From Lamellibrachia columna (Eukaryota; Annelida; Polychaeta; Sabellida; Siboglinidae), in assembly GCA_963662155.1 (NCBI GenBank), contig OY759262.1, forward strand, positions 16,260,282 through 16,324,281: a DNA stretch of 64,000 nucleotides. Direction: 5' to 3'. Of the stretch, positions 34,870 through 48,100 are shown piece after piece. Each line of letters begins with the position of its first letter. Position 1 is the stretch's first letter. The position numbers and the translations under genes were made by a program. The notes under the pieces are model-generated. The model saw only the letters and a program-made list of their open reading frames with translations, made no database searches and was not told where the DNA came from.

Positions 34870-35390
34870 CGTTGTCGCGTGCCTGTTGACAAATTCGTGC
34901 TTTGACGTTGAACACTCTTCCCTAGAAGACTACCTGCTGTAAGCAAACGCTTGCCTGTTGACAAACTGACTTTAAAACATGTCTATTTGACAACACTAGG
35001 AATTCGTAGTTTGACGTCGATTCACCAGTGATTCGATTCATCAACCCCAGACCTCAAACAAACGTGCGGCTCACATTTCACAGTAACGCAATATTATGTG
35101 CAGTTGCGGATCTGTGTATCTAACAGTAATGTTTTTGTAATTGTCTAATTTTACTACGAGTGATTTGTAATTACTTTCTATAACCACGTCGTATTATACT
35201 TCGTATCAGTACATATGCCAATTGTTCATGCATACACTTTACACATATACACAAAGCTACAAGATGAGGGTACAGATATAAGTATGATATCAGTATAACG
35301 CAGTTCCAATTTGACATTTTATTTTACATGATACAGCAATAACATTGCAGGCACGAATCATTAAACATCGAAGCTTAGCAGCAGCAAACA
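34870..35390. other. Gene-free AT-rich stretch
   Basis: No gene or repeat array seen between the Harbinger transposase fragment and the coiled-coil exon. Confidence 0.5.
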
Positions 35391-35552
35391 CTTGAGTATT
35401 TAATTGTTTTTGTTTTGCAACAACTCCAACATCATTTGAAATTGTTTTTGTTGCATTTCCATCTGCTGTTGTCTTTCAGCCCGTTCTAGTTTCAGTCTCT
35501 CCAGTCTCTCCTCTCTATCTAGCTCAAACCTCTCTCTATCCAGCTGTAAGCG
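35391..35552 (-). CDS. Coiled-coil C-terminal exon, probably of the Myb-like gene
   Basis: After a possible acceptor (CGCTTACAG) the minus frame reads LDREERLERLKLERAERQQQ and later FQMMLELLQNKNN followed by a stop, a clear coiled coil. Harbinger-associated Myb/SANT proteins often end this way. I could not find a matching donor at the end of the exon at 36,113-36,434, so the link is uncertain. Confidence 0.45.
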
Positions 35553-36112
35553 CTATGCACTTATACTTAGTTCTTCCTCCATGTTTGTATTCTTTTTTAC
35601 CATATACTCCAGCATTGCAGATGCTGGCATTTCATCCTTGTTTCGGAGTAATCCTTCTACATGCAACACATTCGAACATGTTATTAGCCATGCCTGCCCA
35701 CTTGTATCGACATGTGGGCTATATTCACACGATAAATTGTCCCTTCCTTATCACTGGGAAAAGCAGCCTACCTTTGTCTGGTTGACCATCTTACGCTTAT
35801 TACACTGAATGCATAATTTTTCATATAAATATAATTCTAATGGTTTGTCGTTTTCTCACGAATGACGTCGTCTATACAATTGGTCTTGAACAATAATTAT
35901 CATCAATTTATATCGCCGAAATATTAGAGAAAACAAATTGAAAAATATATGACAGGGTAGGAGACAATTTGCAATTTTTGCAATGGCCATTAATATGGTT
36001 GCCCCGATTCCAATTATGCATAACTAAGTTTCACAAGGCTTTATCACCCAATACATATATAATTAATACAATACTTAATAAGTAGGCGCAATTAAACATA
36101 TTTACGTGTATT

Positions 36113-36543
36113 TTAGTATAATTTATGTTTCGGCCTTTGCTGAATCTCCTCCTCCTTCTCTGGTGTGTCGCCACTATCGGCATCCCTATCCGTCGCATCT
36201 CTTTCCTGTTTCGCTGTCTCCAAAGCTCTGGTGTCAGCTACTTTACCATTTTTCATGGTGGCTAAGCGCGCCATGGCAGCATCGCGAATCGCCATGCCTA
36301 CTATGCGATCTCGTACTGCCTTGTCCGTCTTCCTTTGTTGGACATCGGCGATGTGTTCCTTGCTGTCCTTTATCAATGCACAAATTTTGGAAAACAGCTT
36401 TTCCTTTTCGGTGTAGTCTTCTTCTGTTCCCGATCTACGAGGCAGAGAACAGTGTAATAAATTGTACTGATTGAATAATCAAGAAAATACATATGAACAT
36501 TGACCTTTTAGGTAAATATTTCCCACCACTACATTAATGTGTG

Positions 36544-36590
<47 letters not shown>

Positions 36591-37657
36591 ATGTGTTTGT
36601 TTGTTTTATTATATTCCGAATTGCGGTAGCATACGATGTAATGATTACAACCGATACAAATTTATCTGAGCGCATTTAGATACAGCTTACTTCTTTAAAT
36701 GTGCTCGGTTGTTTGACTTGTAGTGCTTTACAAGCAGCTGTGTGCGTTCGCGAGCTCTCCTTGCGTCGACCAGGAAGTCTCCCCTGGCAAGAGCAGCAGT
36801 GACTGGCCGCAACGTTGGTCCACACTTGTCGACCATTTGTGTACGGGTTCTGTCCCACTACTTCTGTTAGCAACATTAAATCTTCTGTTGCTGTGAATTG
36901 GACGGCCTTTTTCCTTTCTTCTTTGTCTGAAGAAAATAAAAATGTTCTTTTGGGTTAAACCTTTAACTGTATCATGAAAAATGTAGCTTATACAGGACTA
37001 TATAAGATTATATTTATGATGATTCAATATAATTATATATTTACTGTTTCAGCCAGGATTTAATTTGTTGTCTTTTATTTGAGCCCAATTTAAATATAAA
37101 AAAAAGTAAAAAATTATTTTCGTACATATCCCCTCTATCAGGCATACTTATCTCATGCTGCAAATGTTTTTGCAATTTTTTATTTTTAAGTATTGTATAT
37201 TTTCGCTGGTGGCACGAAAACATGATATGCCATAATGACTAAATGTAGTCAAAAACTCGACTGTTTACAAAATAAATAAATTAGTTAAATAGTACGTAAT
37301 ATACATTAGATAAAAGTCTGTTACAGTGGGAACTGTTCGCATATCTATATATAAAATTCAGAACCTACATTGCTAACTATGCAATTAAACAGATCTAAGC
37401 CTAAGCCTACGGAGTCCAAGAAACAAATTTGTATTTCACTGCCACTGCGCCTCACCGCATCGCTGCAGCTGCAAACGAGCAAATCATAGGTCTTTTAAAA
37501 TGCTGTCAAACTGACTTATGTGTATTTCAAACAAAACTTTATATATACGTGTGCGTTCCTAAAAGGTTGAACTATTACACTGTATAGTTACTTTTGAACT
37601 ACTATAACAATTTATGTACGAAATATAGGCATGTTTGTACTTACGCGGGTTTTCCAT
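36113..37657 (-). pseudogene. Harbinger-type Myb/SANT-like protein gene, spliced, one frame break
   Basis: Exon 1 (37,645-37,657) starts ATGGAAAACCCGC and ends in GTAAGT. Exon 2 (36,691-36,926) follows TTTTCTTCAG, joins in phase, and encodes VQFTATEDLMLLTEVVGQNP, a Myb/SANT-like start. A frame shift inside exon 2 precedes ARRARERTQLLVKHYKSNN, which is in another frame. Exon 3 (from 36,434, after CTCGTAG) restores the usual continuation GTEEDYTEKEKLFSKI and ends KHKLY. The protein would bind DNA and assist the Harbinger nuclease. Confidence 0.7.
36540..36592 (+). repeat. (GTGC)n microsatellite
   Basis: GTGTGCGTGCGTGC-type run of about 12 units, inside the Myb-like gene's second intron. Confidence 0.95.
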
Positions 37658-37792
37658 TTTTGCCGTACGAGCGTTCCTCCAACTTTCCCTCCAACTTCCA
37701 GTTTCGCGGTTACTTCTGATTGGGCCGCAAAAAATGTGACGTGTCGCACAACAACTCGGCGTACGCGTATAAGTTCGCGTCGGCGTTCGGCG

Positions 37793-38130
37793 CTTTAATG
37801 TAGTTGCTAATCCTCTCTATTCTGTGAGTTCCTGGGTACATGCGAAGTGCACGAGCTTATCCAGCGTGCAATTTGGTTCGCCGAGGCCCTTCCTAGTGAC
37901 TTTCTCGTAGCGACAACCCGTTATTAGTTGGGATTTAAGCTCACAGTTTTTTTCACTGAAGCTGCATGTGCCTGCCAACTGCTGAAGGGGCGAATAAAAT
38001 TGCTCAGTAGTCTCATGACTTTCCTGTCTGCTCTGACGAAACTTGTAATGCTGGAATTCCAAATTCTGCTTTGGGTTAAAGTGTTCGTTTAGCGCGTCGA
38101 CGGTTCTTGAGAAGATAGTATCTTATGTAT
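37793..38130 (-). pseudogene. Retrotransposon gag fragment
   Basis: The minus frame reads TVDALNEHFNPKQNLEFQHY, then FRQSRQESHETTEQFYSPLQ and TLDKLVHFACTQELTE. This is the conserved helical gag domain of animal Gypsy elements. No zinc knuckle or pol is attached here; matching knuckle pieces occur at 39,662 and 41,075. Confidence 0.75.
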
Positions 38131-39398
38131 TTGGCCTCAGACATTGAGATTCGTCAACATTGTAACCGACGAATACGTTGTCGTTAAGCTGCCGAATCCA
38201 CGTCAGTAGTTAATAAGTCTTTCAATGAGTAACAGTGGTGGTAACTAAAAATAGACACTAGGAGAAACCCACATATCGCTGACGTGGCAGTTATTGAGTA
38301 CGGTATCAATGAATGAGAGAGCTAAACAATCAGGGTTAGTACGTTATCGGTGAATGTTATAAAGAACTGTGATTTGTCAGTTATAGTTTCATTCATAAAA
38401 GTTATGTATATGAGTTTCATTCATAACAATTGTGGATGATTAATGAGGTAAGGAGGCTGAATGGCTCATGTGTCCATCTCGCGTTTCGGTATGCGAATAA
38501 TTACCCTCGGATGTGGACATACTTGCCATCGAAACGCGGGCATCTTAAGAAAGGAACAAACGCAGTCGGTCATGTGCACATACCATCGTCTTTTAATTGC
38601 ATCACAATACAGACACTATCAGCTGGTAATTATTACCACTACATGTAATGTGTTACTACGTATTCAGATAAAACACAATGATGTATACATACGCAACTAT
38701 GTGTAGCCTACCGACGAGACCGTAGTGAGTCATCAACCAACACCGTAGATTACAATACGAATGTATAGGTTACAATATGAATGATCGTTGAAGCAATGGT
38801 CCTTAGTAATAATAGTCCACCGATAGAGTCATATACGGCATTGTCTGCACTAATTCAATGGCTATTTCTCGAAAGCATAGCGTCTCTGTTTCTCCTCCCT
38901 TGCCCTCTCGGTGCATCTTATGTTCTCTTCAATCGCCGGCATCCATTGTTCTGCATCCATTGACACTGCAGAGTAGTCGCACCACGGAACGATGGTCTCT
39001 TGTAGTTCAGCTATCACGTTCAACCATGTATGTTGGAGACGTCTGAAGAAGGAAAATATGGTTAAATATAAATAGACCAACGTGTTGTGCCTAATAAATT
39101 GATCAACATATAAAAAAATACCAGAATATATATTAAATATACCTAGTAGGAGGACGCAGTCATTACTCTTTACACACTATACAAGAAGTAAAACATCCGA
39201 AATGTAAAATTAACACAATTCGGTAGTGCTGGAGACCATATTGAATAAATCAAATCAAATTAAGTAATGTCTTAGTTAACTAATTGATTTGTCTCATACT
39301 CACCCAACTATGCAGTTACAAAGTATATCATAAGCGACTCTAGTATTATGTATTTGCATTAATAAGTATACATAATTTGATTGTCATGAACCGCAACA

Positions 39399-39632
39399 TT
39401 AAGCTGAACTGAATGATGAAAAGTAAATATGTAGACTCGCGTTTTCCCAAAGTACACAATTAATATGTTTGAAAGTTCCGTGAATGCTTGCAACATGTCC
39501 AGAATCATCATACGTTGACACATCGCAGTGCCGAAAACGAATAGTTGTCGGATGTAACAGGCAACTGTCAAATGCATATACAAATGGAATGAAGCGCTGG
39601 CAGTAGTTTGCTAAGGCAAGTAGTGACCGCAT
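39399..39632 (-). pseudogene. Gypsy RT scrap (repeat unit 1)
   Basis: Minus frame MRSLLALANYCQRFIP, the RT connection motif also seen at 31,379, cut immediately afterwards and joined to unrelated sequence. A second copy lies at 40,815-41,045. Confidence 0.7.
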
Positions 39633-39661
39633 TCACTAGTCCTGACGGAGACTGCCTTTGA

Positions 39662-39868
39662 TTACGTGGTGTTGATCACTGAGATTTCAACACTTGCGAA
39701 GTGGTTGTTTTTTCCACATTTGTGACAAACCAAACCGATGGCGGGACATGTTCTCTGACCATCTTCATACGGCCACACTCTTCCGAAGTAGAAACAACTT
39801 GCCAGTATGCGTGTTTGATTTTGCATGTTGTTGTTTGCCCGTTGTTTATACATATGAGTTTCATTCAT
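39662..39868 (-). pseudogene. Gag zinc-knuckle fragment (repeat unit 1)
   Basis: The minus frame holds PAIGLVCHKCGKNNHFAS, a CCHC knuckle whose last Cys has become Val-Glu context. A near-identical copy is at 41,075-41,281. Confidence 0.65.
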
Positions 39869-40814
39869 AAAAATCGTGGATGATTAATGAGGTAAGGAGG
39901 CTGAATGGCTCGTGTGTCCATCTGGAGGGAGTAGGGTATGGGCTCGCGTTTCGATATACGAGTAATTACTCTCGGATGTGGACATACTTGCCATCGAAAC
40001 GCGGGCATCTTAAGAAAGGAACAAACGCAGTCGGTCATGTGCACATACCATCGTCTTTTAATTGCATCACAATACAGACACTATCAGCTGGTAATTATTA
40101 CCACTACATGTAATGTGTTGCTACGTATTCAGATAAAACACAATGATGTGTACATACGCAACTATGTGTAGCCTACCGACGAGACCGTAGTGAGTCATCA
40201 ACCAACACCGTAGATTACAATACGAATGTATAGGTTACAATATGAATGATCGTTGAAGCAATGGTCCTTAGTAATAATAGTCCACCGATAGAGTCATAGT
40301 CTGCGCTAATTCAATGGCTATTTCTCGAAAGCATAGCGTCTCTGTTTCTCCTCCCTTGCCCTCTCGGTGCATCTTATGTTCTCTTCAATCGCCGGCATCC
40401 ATTGTTCTGCATCCATTGACACTGCAGAGTAGTCGCACCACGGAACGATGGTCTCTTGTAGTTCAGCTATCACGTTCAACCATGTATGTTGGAGACGTCT
40501 GAAGAAGGAAAATATGGTTAAATATAAATAGACCAACGTGTTGTGCCTAATAAATTGATCAACATATAAAAAAATACCAGAATATATATTAAACATACCT
40601 AGTAGGAGGACGCAGTCATTACTCTTTACACACTATACAAGAAGTAAAACATCCGAAATGTAAAATTAACACAATTCGGTAGTGCTGGAGACCATATTGA
40701 ATAAATCAAATCAAATTAAGTAATGTCTTAGTTAACTAATTGATTTGTCTCATACTCACCCAACTATGCGGTTACAAAGTATATCATAAGCGACTCTAGT
40801 ATTATGTATTTGCA

Positions 40815-41281
40815 TTAATAAGTATACATAATTTGATTGTCATGAACCGCAACATTAAACTGAACTGAACAATTAATATGTTTGAAAGTTCCGTGAATGC
40901 TTGCAACATGTCCAGAATCATCATACATTGACACATCGCAGTGCAGAAAACGAATAGTTGTCGGATGTAACAGGCAACTGTCAAATGCATATACAAATGG
41001 AATGAAGCGCTGGCAGTAGTTTGCTAAGGCAAGTAGTGACCGCATTCACTAGTCCTGACGGAGACTGCCTTTGATTATGTGGTGTTGATCGCTGAGATTT
41101 CAACACTTGCGAAGTGGTTGTTTTTTCCACATTTATGACAAACCAAACCGATGGCGGGACATGTTCTCTGACCATCTTCATACGGCCACACTCTTCCGAA
41201 GTAGAAACAACTTTCCAGTATGCGTGTTTGATTTTGCATGTTGTTGTTTGCCCGTTGTTTATACATATGAGTTTCATTCAT
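40815..41281 (-). pseudogene. Gypsy RT scrap and gag zinc knuckle (repeat unit 2)
   Basis: Same two remnants as in unit 1, with MRSLLALANYCQRFIP at the low-coordinate end and GLVCHKCGKNNHFAS at the high end. Confidence 0.65.
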
Positions 41282-42450
41282 AAAAATCGTGGATGATTAA
41301 TGAGGTAAGGAGGCTGAATGGCTCGTGTGTCCATCTGGAGGGAGTAGGGTATGGGCTCGCGTTTCGGTATACGAGTAATTACTCTCGGATGTGGACATAC
41401 TTGCCATCGAAACGCGGGCATCTTAAGAAAGGTACAAACGCAGTCGGTCATGTGCACATACCATCGTCTTTTAATTGCATCACAATACAGACACTATCAG
41501 CTGGTAATTATTACCACTACATGTAATGTGTTGCTACGTATTCAGATAAAACACAATGATGTGTACATACACAACTGTGTGTAGCCTACCGACGAGACCG
41601 TAGTGAGTCATCAACCAACACCGTAGATTACAATACGAATGTATAGGTTACAATATGAATGATCGTTGAAGCAATGGTCCTTAGTAATAATAGTCCACCA
41701 ATAGAGTCATATACGGCATTGTCGGCGCTAATTCAATGGCTAATTCTCGAAAGCCTAGCATCTCTGTTTCTCCTCCCTTGCTCTCTCAGTGCATCTTATG
41801 TTCTCTTCAATCGCCGGCATCCAATGTTCTGCATCCATTGAAACTGTAGAGTAGTCGCACCACAGGAACAATCGTCTCTTGCAGTTCAGCCATCACGTTC
41901 AACCATGCATGTCGTTGACGTCTGAAGAAGGAAAATATAGTTAAGTATAAATAGACCAACGTGTTGTGCCTAATAAATTGATCAACATATAAAAAAATAC
42001 CAGAATATATATTAAACATACCTAGTAGGAGGACGCAGTCATTACTCTTTACACACTATACAAGAAGTAAAACATCCCAAATGTAAAATTAGCACAATTA
42101 GGTAGTGCTGGAGAATCAAATCAAATTAAGTAATGTCTGACTTAACTAATTGATTTGTCTCTCATTCACCCAACTACACGGTTACAAAAAATATCAAAAG
42201 CGACTCTAGTATTATGTATTTGCATTAATAAGTATACATAATTTGGTTGTCATGAACCGCAACATTAAGCTGAACTGAATGATGAAGAAAAAAAATGTAT
42301 AGACTCGCATTTTCCCTAAGTACACAATTAATATGTTTGAAAGTTCCGTGAATGCTTGCAACATGTCCAGAATCATCATACGTTGACACATCGCAGCGCA
42401 GAAAACGAATAGTCGTCGGATGTAACAGGCAACTGTCAAATGCATATACA

Positions 42451-42975
42451 AAGGTAACATGGAGAGCAGGAATGACTAACCCTCCAACCAGGCTGGGTCA
42501 TCTATGGTGATCGACAATGAACATATAGATAAGTGGTTATGATACCCCAAGCAAACTGGTCACTTATCAACTCTGACAACGGAACAGCCAAGAAATTAAG
42601 ACCCAACAGCTGGTTATAAACAAGAAGCCATGAAAGCGTACATGGAATTCTTTCGTGGCAGTGACATTGCACCAGCTGAGTGTTCATTTATAAGAGATTT
42701 CAAAAAACCATTAACCCTTTATTGCATGAATTATATTTTTTCTAGGCATGTTTTTGTATGCTGTAAACATATTCAAACAACACTGAAAAACATAATTGAA
42801 GAAAAAAAATAAAAATAAAAAAAAAATAAAAAAAATAGGTTTGTGACTTTAGCGTTACATTGTGCAACCAAGCACAATCCGATCAGTGCAGTAGTGCTAT
42901 AATTAACACATGACAGATTGTTTTTAACTAGACATGACATAGTTATCAATAAATATGTCATGTGACATATTTATT
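42451..42975. repeat. Dispersed repeat related to 29,730-30,200; otherwise gene-free
   Basis: Shares the GACTAACCCTCCAACCAGGC and GTACATGGAATTCTTTCGTG blocks with the earlier copy. An A/T-rich run (42,795-42,838) follows. Confidence 0.55.
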
Positions 42976-42977
42976 GA

Positions 42978-42979
<2 letters not shown>

Positions 42980-43019
<40 letters not shown>
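42980..43019 (+). repeat. (TA)n microsatellite in a palindromic setting
   Basis: About 18 TA units; the flank TATTGATAAATATGTCATGTGACATATTTATTGATA just before it contains an inverted repeat of TATCAATAAATATGTCA. Confidence 0.9.
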
Positions 43020-43021
<2 letters not shown>

Positions 43022-43039
43022 TTCTTGTAAAGTCCAGAG

Positions 43040-44700
43040 CATTGTGGAGTGGCACATTTAGTATTCATTTCATGTGTGAAATGACGCCAGTGTCACTGGT
43101 GAAATTCCACATAACAGTTGCTGTTCGGAGTGAAGCACAGGTGGACATTGCACTTGCTGACTTTTGGCACACTACTGCAACCTGGCTTTCTGCACCTTCC
43201 CCTTTTCTCTGTGAACACTGGCCAGGGGCCAATGCCATGTGACCGGACATATGTTGGTCCACGAGTCTTCTTTCACTCATGTTCAGCCTCGGTGTTGCGT
43301 AAAGGCCGCTCTCTCTTTGCGACAGCTTTTCCCTTTTCTTCGAAGATCAAGCTGTCTGCCACTCCAATCTTAAATTGCAGAAGCGACGTCTGTGCAGTGC
43401 GGCGAATCCCTCTGGCATCGGCGTCACGGCGGTACAGCAACCATGCTTGTACAAGCATCAGCTCCAAGAAATGGAAGATAAGGCGGTGATACCAATTCTT
43501 GGAACGGACAGTGATGCGGTACAGCGCTGGAAGCGAGTCGAACAAATCAACGCCACCCATAAACTGGTTGTAGGTGACTACAATTGATGGGCATTCTACC
43601 TGGATGAGCCGAGCCAACTTCCTGTCAAACCGCTGCACATTGGTGATGGGTTCGATAGCGGCATATGTGAGGCGGTTTGCACGCACTGTGCCGACACATG
43701 CGACCGACCCCCTGTTTCCATAGGTCGCCTGGAAATTCACGCCATTGAACCAATTGTTAATGAAAACTTTATGCCACATGGCTCTTGGAATGTTCACAAG
43801 AAGTCGCAACACAATGTTAGCAGACGCCTTGAGATCAGGCTGTCCAGGACACATGTCAATCTTCCCTGTGTACGCAACAAAGTTGTGGATCAAACCATTG
43901 ATGCCCGGCAGTAGGAACACTTTGGCTACTTGGGGTTGTACTGTCGCAGGCGAGACTTCCCTTTGAAAGGTATTATTTGTTCATCAATGGACACTCTCTC
44001 TCCTGGTACAATGCTGCATACCTTTCGGGTGATGGCGTCAACAAATGGGAAGATCTTGTACAGGCGGTCTGTACTTTCTATTAGCGTAGTTAGAAACCAA
44101 CACAACACCATATGGAATAACAATACAAGCAATCTTTATTATATATTTTAAAATTGTGACAGTATAGCATTGTCATATCATTTGAAATGTCATATCATTT
44201 AAAATGTTAATTTAAAATAGCTGAATATAATAAGAGAATATAAAATGTCATTGTTCATCGGGTGACAGCATCAAACTGTGGTCATTGTTCATCAGCATTA
44301 ATTAAACTGCGGCAGCAGGCACCGTCGACAGTAAGGCATATGCAACAGTAGCGGTAGCAGGCAGCGCCCACAGGAACTGACGTGCAGTGCCAACGGTGGC
44401 AGTGACCTACCGCGTATGTCCAGCAACGCGGTCGGTCATCGGGCGGTGCCTTTGTTCACTTGTATGAGTGGTCAGATGTGGAAATTGTAAGCCAATACTC
44501 CAGTACATACGTGCCCGTGGCATCATCACAATGCTCGTCAGAAATATAATGTGAATAAATGTCTGAAGAGTGGCAGTGTCATGACCAAGAGGCTTGTTCG
44601 GGTTGACTTGCGTTGCATACAAGTTTGACTATTCAACAATGTTCTTCTTCATGTTATTGTCGAACTGATCATTGAAATATTGAATGGGGCGCTTCACATC
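43040..44700 (-). pseudogene. piggyBac transposase, degraded
   Basis: N-terminal part at 44,407-44,650 (LYATQVNPNKPLGHDTATLQ, RARMYWS). A gap follows, then DRLYKIFPFVDAITRKVCSI and VSIDEQIIPFKGKSRLRQYN (43,926-44,060) with the catalytic D-E-Q block, then 43,273-43,920 with NWFNGVNFQATYG, YNQFMGGVDLFDSLPAL and HRLIFHFLELMLVQ. A Cys/His-rich tail lies below 43,270 (RCRKPGCSSVCQKS). Frame breaks and an internal deletion (44,140-44,400) show it is dead. Confidence 0.88.
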
Positions 44701-45180
44701 GTCAATGCTGTCAGAAACAGCTGATGTCGTAGGAACGACTTCCACATCAGACTATCCTTCGTAAGACAGCTTAACCGGCCAGTATCCATCACTCTGTTGA
44801 TAAAATTTAATAATCAAAATATAAACATTGACAATTAGAAAAAGACCTGCATAGATATGTTGGCCTGTGAGTATGTTGCAATCAACAGCAACATCAAGAA
44901 CATGTTGAACATGTACAAATTGGATTGTATTTTTACTTTGAAGCCAGACCCTTGAAATTATTACTTTTTATTTTATTATTTATTTACTATAATTGGGTTC
45001 AAATAATTATAACAAGGACAAATAAAAAAACCTTCCACCATTTTATAAAAAAAAGCAGCTCTTCCTAAAAAAAAACACAGAAGACTTTTGCTCGAAACAC
45101 ACCAAATTTTATAACAGTGCAAAAAAACACAACAAATATGATACACAGCATAACACTCAGTGCTCTGCATCTGTTACTGA
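44701..45180. other. Gene-free AT-rich stretch
   Basis: No supported gene. The motif CACTCAGTGCTCTGCAT occurs twice (45,154 and 45,187). Confidence 0.5.
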
Positions 45181-45189
45181 GTGCAACAC

Positions 45190-48100
45190 TCAGTGCTCTG
45201 CATTATAAATAACAGTAGCGTGTTTTGCACTGGTGATGAGGTCCCTCGTAGGTCTGAGCTGGTGGCACTCGCAATCAAAGTTAATTTTGCAATGGAGCAG
45301 GCTGCAGAGAGTTTCTGCACCAAGCGATGCCCGGAACTTTGTGTCATTTTTTGTACACAAACTGAACAGCCGTTCGACGGGAGCCTGGTCGTAGGGCAGA
45401 ATCATCAGGGTTGTCACGAGCGTGGCCAGGCGTCCAAACCTGAGCTGGCCACCGCAGTCTTTCAGTTGCATGACCTGGCCCCACCACTTGTCCACTTCAA
45501 CAAACTCTGGCAGATCTGGGGCAACCTGGAAATCATGCCACTCTTGGATGATGGTATCCAAGTCTTCGTCGGACGTCCCGGGAACAAACTTCTCAACCAG
45601 AGACAGCACTGCAAACAAAATGTTGACCATATTAAAACAAATCATACAATTTTCTTTAGGAATAGGCCAGAAGAGCACATCAATTATGAATGGCTTATGA
45701 ACGTGAATGACATACCTGGACAGCAAAAAAAACATTAAATGAGGCAGTCTCTTAAAAAAATTAAGGCCACATATTGAACATTTTATTGTGATCTCTTGCA
45801 ATTATGATATCTTGCTGATACCAAATTTATTAGATTATTTATATTATTATTTGAGCATAAAAGACAAACACTACCCTGGCAGTAGTCAGAAAGTATATTA
45901 GAATCCTTTAACAATCTTTACGAACATAATGACAGCTTTTAAAACATTAGGCTGATTATTTACCTTTGGCAGCTCTGAAGTCCAGCCTGTTGGCTGGGTT
46001 GAGCAAGGGTACTGCCTTCAAGATTTCACTGTCAAAGGGGAACCGCTGCAGGAATTTCGAGGTTAGGTCCACATACCCAGAGCGTACTCTCCTGAAACAT
46101 ACATTAACTTGGAGGTCAGGTAATCATACCAGAGCATACTCTCCTGAAATATACATGATTTGTAGGTCAGGTATTCATAGCATGTGTGAAATCAGCATGA
46201 AAATTAAACTTTCAGTAAACTAGCGACTATAAACCAAAATGGAATTTGGCAGCTAAGTATGGTATGGTTAAAACACTGTTACTTACTGGTAAAACCGAGT
46301 GGCTATCATGGGACTGGAATCTTCCGCGAGAGACTCAAGACATCTCATGGCCTGCACGCCAACAGTTAGGTCATCGTTGTCTTTCTGGTTATGAATCTCC
46401 ATGTACTTGACACCAGTCACGTCTGGCAGCAGTTATTACCTCTGCCTTCACGAAGTTGCCCATGTAACTACGGAGCATACCCTCTACATCATACCCTCTA
46501 CGTCATACCCTCTACATCATACCCTCTACGTCGCCAGTTGCAGTATCTTGCAGCCTTCTGCCTGGAAAGAAGATAAACACCACTGTTTAGTACATTATGG
46601 GAATAAATACAATTGATAACTGTTTCATCATGAGCCAGCACCGGAGAGCATGTCTTGTGTACTCTGCATCTGGGGTGGACCGAATGCATCTATTCAACTG
46701 TAAAAAAGGCTTAACATAATACAAAAACCAGTCAGTAAAAATGTGATAACAAGAATACAAACATACCTGAAAGGTAGTGTTGAACTTGTTGAGCCTGGTC
46801 AACGAGAAGTCCAGGAAGAAGAAGAGTAGCTTCATCTCGGGCAGTTGTAATACTTTGCACATCGCTTTACACGACCAGGCTTCTCCACATCTGGGTGACT
46901 GGAGAAGTAGGCCTTGAGGGCAGGCCACTGGTCCAGCGTGCGCCTCACATCTCTTGCATGTCGACCTCCGCAAACATCTGGTACTCCCGGTATTCGTCAC
47001 GACTCTGAACTGAAAGTATATATACAAGAAAAAAACAATTTAACACAGCTGTGAATTAATGTAATTACCAATAATACTTACCTGCCTGTTTTTATACAAA
47101 TAGAAAAGTAGACCCTACATTTTTCTTTATGCATATGTGACGATATATACCTTCCATGGAAGAAGTAGTACGTGTCGATGAGTAAATCCTCAATCGGAAG
47201 GTGGAGAGCCTTGACCATCTGTGATGCCGCCAAGCTTGCGATGTGCGACACACACCCCAAGTCGAACACTCTGTGGTCTGTGGCTGTGCGGATACGGGAG
47301 AGCACAGAGTTGTTGCAGCCAACCATCACTGATGTGTTGTCTGAAGAAAATCCTTTGACGCTCGCCCAGGGAATCTTGCGATCACTGTAACACACAAATA
47401 CACACATCTTATATTTAATAATGCACAGGTGATGCCCGATCAATACAACAGCTTAATATTTGCTGAAGCTATACCTGTCATGTAGCATGGAACTCAGAAT
47501 AACGGAAAGAATAAGTAAGACAACTGAACGAACAAACTTTACAACTGTAGCAACGGCTTAGATGTTAGATCTGTAGGTAGTTAACATGAAGTAAACTCAC
47601 CTCAAGGATTTGTTGATGACGTTGAAGATAGTTTCCCCTGTTGGTATGTTGCACACTGGCATGTCCACAAGCCGGTTCACAACTCTGTTGGTGAGTCGGT
47701 CGAACACCCTGGCCATGATCGCACAACTCTTGTCATCTTTCCGCTTGTTTGATTCGTCAACCATCAGCGTGAAGGGCTGAGTCTGCAGCAGTTTGATGAC
47801 CGGATCGCTAGCGTGGGGAGCAAGTGCTCTGTTGATCACTGCTGCCGTCTTTGTTCTCGAACAGGAAAACCACTGCGCGATCTTGCTGTCAGGGAACATC
47901 TCCTTCACCAGTTTGGTAAAGTGGTCACCGATAGCAAAAGCAAGGTTGTGTTCACACACAAACTGACAGAACAGAAGTTCGGCTTTCGTGACCTAAAACG
48001 AATTACACAATGAAAAATACTGTGTTCCCATACTGTCTATGCTACATATATTTAATATCAACTTGACCAAAATATTGTTTATCAACAAAAACTGGTATTT

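Larger units (their letters stand above)
38400..42450 (+). repeat. ~1.4-kb unit repeated three times in tandem
   Basis: The blocks starting near 38,400, 39,850 and 41,263 (for example GGATGATTAATGAGGTAAGG) are nearly identical over most of their length; distances are about 1,450 and 1,413 bp. Unit 2 lacks part of a segment present in units 1 and 3 (GATGAAAAGTAAATATG region), and unit 3 is the most diverged. The unit is itself a mosaic of Gypsy remnants and unassigned sequence. Confidence 0.9.

Noticed and set aside
43118..43489. 123-codon plus-strand ORF
   Set aside because: Antisense shadow of the piggyBac transposase and its zinc-ribbon tail.
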